The position numbers and the translations under genes were made by a program. From the NCBI GenBank assembly GCA_003551745.1, contig PUNI01000193.1:1-6878 (forward strand): 6,878 nt of DNA. The letters run 5' to 3'. The notes under the pieces were generated by a model that worked only from the letters and a program-made list of their open reading frames with translations, made no database searches and was not told where the DNA came from. Origin of the DNA: Paracoccaceae bacterium (GTDB taxonomy: Bacteria; Pseudomonadota; Alphaproteobacteria; Rhodobacterales; Rhodobacteraceae). Of the stretch, positions 5,052-6,878 are shown piece after piece; position 1 is the stretch's first letter; each line of letters starts with the position of its first letter.

Positions 5052-6878
5052 GTGGCGGCGCCGGGGCGAGACACCGGTGATGTAGGGCCGTCGGGCGTGG
5101 CACGGCTGCTGCGGGCGGTGCGGCCAGGATCGTTCCGGCGGCTGCTGCGCTATGGGGTGGTGGGCGCCGTCCTTGCGGGGGCGGTCATCCTGATCGTGAG
5201 CCTCGCCGAAGAGGCGCGGCGCGAGTTCCAGGGGCTGAGCACCGCCGGGCTCGACAACATGGTCTGGACGGCGTCGCAGCTCGAGGTGGATGTGCTGCGG
5301 CTGCTGGCCGAGGCCGAGCGCCTGACCGGCCGCCCCGAGATGGATGCCGCCGCCCTCGGCTCCCTGCGGACACGCTACGACATCCTCTACAGCCGGGCCA
5401 ACATCCTGTCGCGCAGCGTGATGCTCGAGGCGCTGGCCGAGGACCGGACGGTCATCGACGCACTCGATCGCCTGCGCGCCTTCCTGGACCGCTACGAGCC
5501 CCTGATTGACGGCGAGGATGCGGCGCTGATGGCCGCCGTGCCGGCCCTGCGCGACGATACCGAGCGGCTGCATGGCGAAAGCCGTCAGATGGTTCTGCGA
5601 ATCATCGACCATTTCGCCCGCGACGCCGACGAGAAGCGCGCCGGCCTGGCCGCGCTGCTGCAGCGGATCGCCGTGGCGACGGTGGCCCTGCTGCTGGTGC
5701 TCAGTGCGCTGCTGGTCCTGCTGGCGCGCCTCTATCGCCGCCAGCAGCGCGCGCAGGCCGAACTGCGGGTCGCGCGGGATGCGGCGCTGGCGGGCCAGCG
5801 CGCGAAAGCGAGCTTCATCGCCGTGATGAGCCACGAGATGCGCACGCCGCTCAATGGCATCCTCGCCTCGCTGGAGCTCGTGCTTGGCAGGATCCGCGAG
5901 CCCAAGCAGAAGCAGTTCGTCGAACTGGCGCATGCCTCGGCGCTCCAGCTCATGCATCAGATCAACGACGTCCTGGACATCTCGAAAATCGAGGCCGGGC
6001 GCATCGAGATCGACGCGGCCCCGTTCGAACCGGGCCCGCTGCTGGAGGCCACGATCGCCTCGCTGCAGCCGCTGGCCGAGGCGCGCGGCAATGCCATCGG
6101 GCTGGAACTGGCACCGGGCCTGCCCAGGGCCGTGCAGGGCGATGTCGTCCGGCTGCGCCAGATCCTGCAGAATTTCCTGTCCAACGCCATCAAGTTCACC
6201 GAGAACGGCCGGATCACGGTGGCCGCGCGACCCGCCGGGAACGGACTGCTCGAGATATCGGTGGCCGACAGCGGTATCGGGATCGCGCGCGACGACCTGG
6301 AGCGCGTCTTCGAGGATTTCGTGATGCTCGACCCCACCTACAGCCGCGAGGTCGGGGGTTCCGGTCTTGGCCTGTCGATCTGTCGGCGTCTGGCTTCAGC
6401 CATGGGTGGAGAGGTCGGCGCCGAAAGCACCAAGGGAGCCGGCAGCCGCTTCTGGGTGCGCCTGCCCCTGCCCGAGGTGGCCGATGCACCAGCGACAACG
6501 GCGCCGGATTCGCCGGTCGCCAACCTGGCGGTTCCCGACGGTGGCGCCCTCCCCGGTGGCGAGGCGCCGGCACCCGCGGCGGGCGGGCTCTGCGTTCTCG
6601 TGGCGGACGACAACGCCGTCAACCGGACGGTGATTGCGCAGATGCTCCTCGATCTGGGACACCAGCCTCACCTTGCCGCCAATGGGCGCGAGGCCGTGGC
6701 TCTGGGCCGGGAGACGGCATTCGATGCCATCCTGATGGACATCAGCATGCCCGAGATGGATGGCGTGACCGCGGCCGGTCACATCCGCGCTGCGGGCCGG
6801 TCGGTCACCGCGCCGATCTTTGCGCTGACCGCCCATGCCATGCCCGACGAACTGGCGCGCTTCGAGGCCGCCGGCCTG
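5052..6878 (+). CDS. Hybrid sensor histidine kinase with receiver domain (cut by right edge)
   Basis: Incomplete at the right edge; 609 codons are visible from GTG 5052. Membrane segments lie at about 35-52 and 206-225, with about 150 mostly helical residues (53-203) outside the membrane. HisKA follows with F-I-A-V-M-S-H-E-M-R-T-P-L, phosphorylated histidine H261. HATPase has N378 (N box), DSGIGI from D406 (G1) and GGSGLGLS at 435-442 (G2). An Ala/Pro-rich linker at about 475-510 leads to a receiver domain with D519-D520, acceptor D563 (ILMDISMPEMDG) and T593; the conserved lysine lies beyond the window, and a further receiver or Hpt domain may follow. Stimulus and output partner are not visible. 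The start is uncertain: GTG 5052 sits one base after the upstream stop, whereas in-frame ATG 5004 would overlap the upstream gene by 47 bases and add 16 residues; GTG 5097 with AGGG ahead is also possible. Spacing implies co-transcription with the SUOX-fold gene. Confidence 0.9.
   Translation, partial: MAAPGRDTGDVGPSGVARLLRAVRPGSFRRLLRYGVVGAVLAGAVILIVSLAEEARREFQGLSTAGLDNMVWTASQLEVDVLRLLAEAERLTGRPEMDAAALGSLRTRYDILYSRANILSRSVMLEALAEDRTVIDALDRLRAFLDRYEPLIDGEDAALMAAVPALRDDTERLHGESRQMVLRIIDHFARDADEKRAGLAALLQRIAVATVALLLVLSALLVLLARLYRRQQRAQAELRVARDAALAGQRAKASFIAVMSHEMRTPLNGILASLELVLGRIREPKQKQFVELAHASALQLMHQINDVLDISKIEAGRIEIDAAPFEPGPLLEATIASLQPLAEARGNAIGLELAPGLPRAVQGDVVRLRQILQNFLSNAIKFTENGRITVAARPAGNGLLEISVADSGIGIARDDLERVFEDFVMLDPTYSREVGGSGLGLSICRRLASAMGGEVGAESTKGAGSRFWVRLPLPEVADAPATTAPDSPVANLAVPDGGALPGGEAPAPAAGGLCVLVADDNAVNRTVIAQMLLDLGHQPHLAANGREAVALGRETAFDAILMDISMPEMDGVTAAGHIRAAGRSVTAPIFALTAHAMPDELARFEAAGL

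Noticed and set aside
5025..5957. A 310-codon minus-strand open frame opposite the kinase
   Set aside because: The plus strand here encodes membrane segments and a HisKA domain in a continuous frame; the antisense translation is low-complexity.

Overview
The window is about 6.9 kb of high-GC DNA, most likely from an alphaproteobacterium of the Rhodobacterales. Three things point there. One is a (2S)-methylsuccinyl-CoA dehydrogenase-type enzyme (ethylmalonyl-CoA pathway), the second is a pgsA-moaD-moaE operon of the kind seen in that order, and the third is the heavily G/C-biased third codon positions. No rRNA, tRNA, CRISPR array, insertion sequence or phage gene was seen.

Layout. Positions 1-122 (minus) hold the first 40 codons of a TauE/SafE-type membrane permease that runs off the left edge. 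A 148-base divergent region separates it from mcd (271-1950, plus), a 559-residue FAD-dependent methylsuccinyl-CoA dehydrogenase. About 300 bases follow without a convincing gene but with two perfect palindromes. Then comes a small exported protein with a twin-arginine-type signal peptide and a divergent META/HslJ-like domain (2248-2700). A 211-base gap leads to pgsA (2912-3571, phosphatidylglycerophosphate synthase), which overlaps moaD (3568-3816) by four bases and is followed three bases after moaD by moaE (3820-4269); the last two encode the molybdopterin synthase subunits. After a 142-base promoter-bearing gap, a second unit encodes an exported sulfite-oxidase-fold protein without any cysteine in its mature part (4412-5050). 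One base further on lies a hybrid sensor histidine kinase (5052 to the right edge) with two membrane segments, a periplasmic domain, HisKA, HATPase and a receiver domain cut by the window end.

How the genes relate. mcd serves C2/C4 carbon assimilation; pgsA serves anionic phospholipid synthesis; moaD and moaE complete molybdopterin. The last pair looks like a sensory module in which the exported protein may present a signal to the kinase's periplasmic domain. That idea rests on gene order, signal peptide and fold resemblance, and is the least explained part of the window. The rest is ordinary housekeeping and central metabolism.
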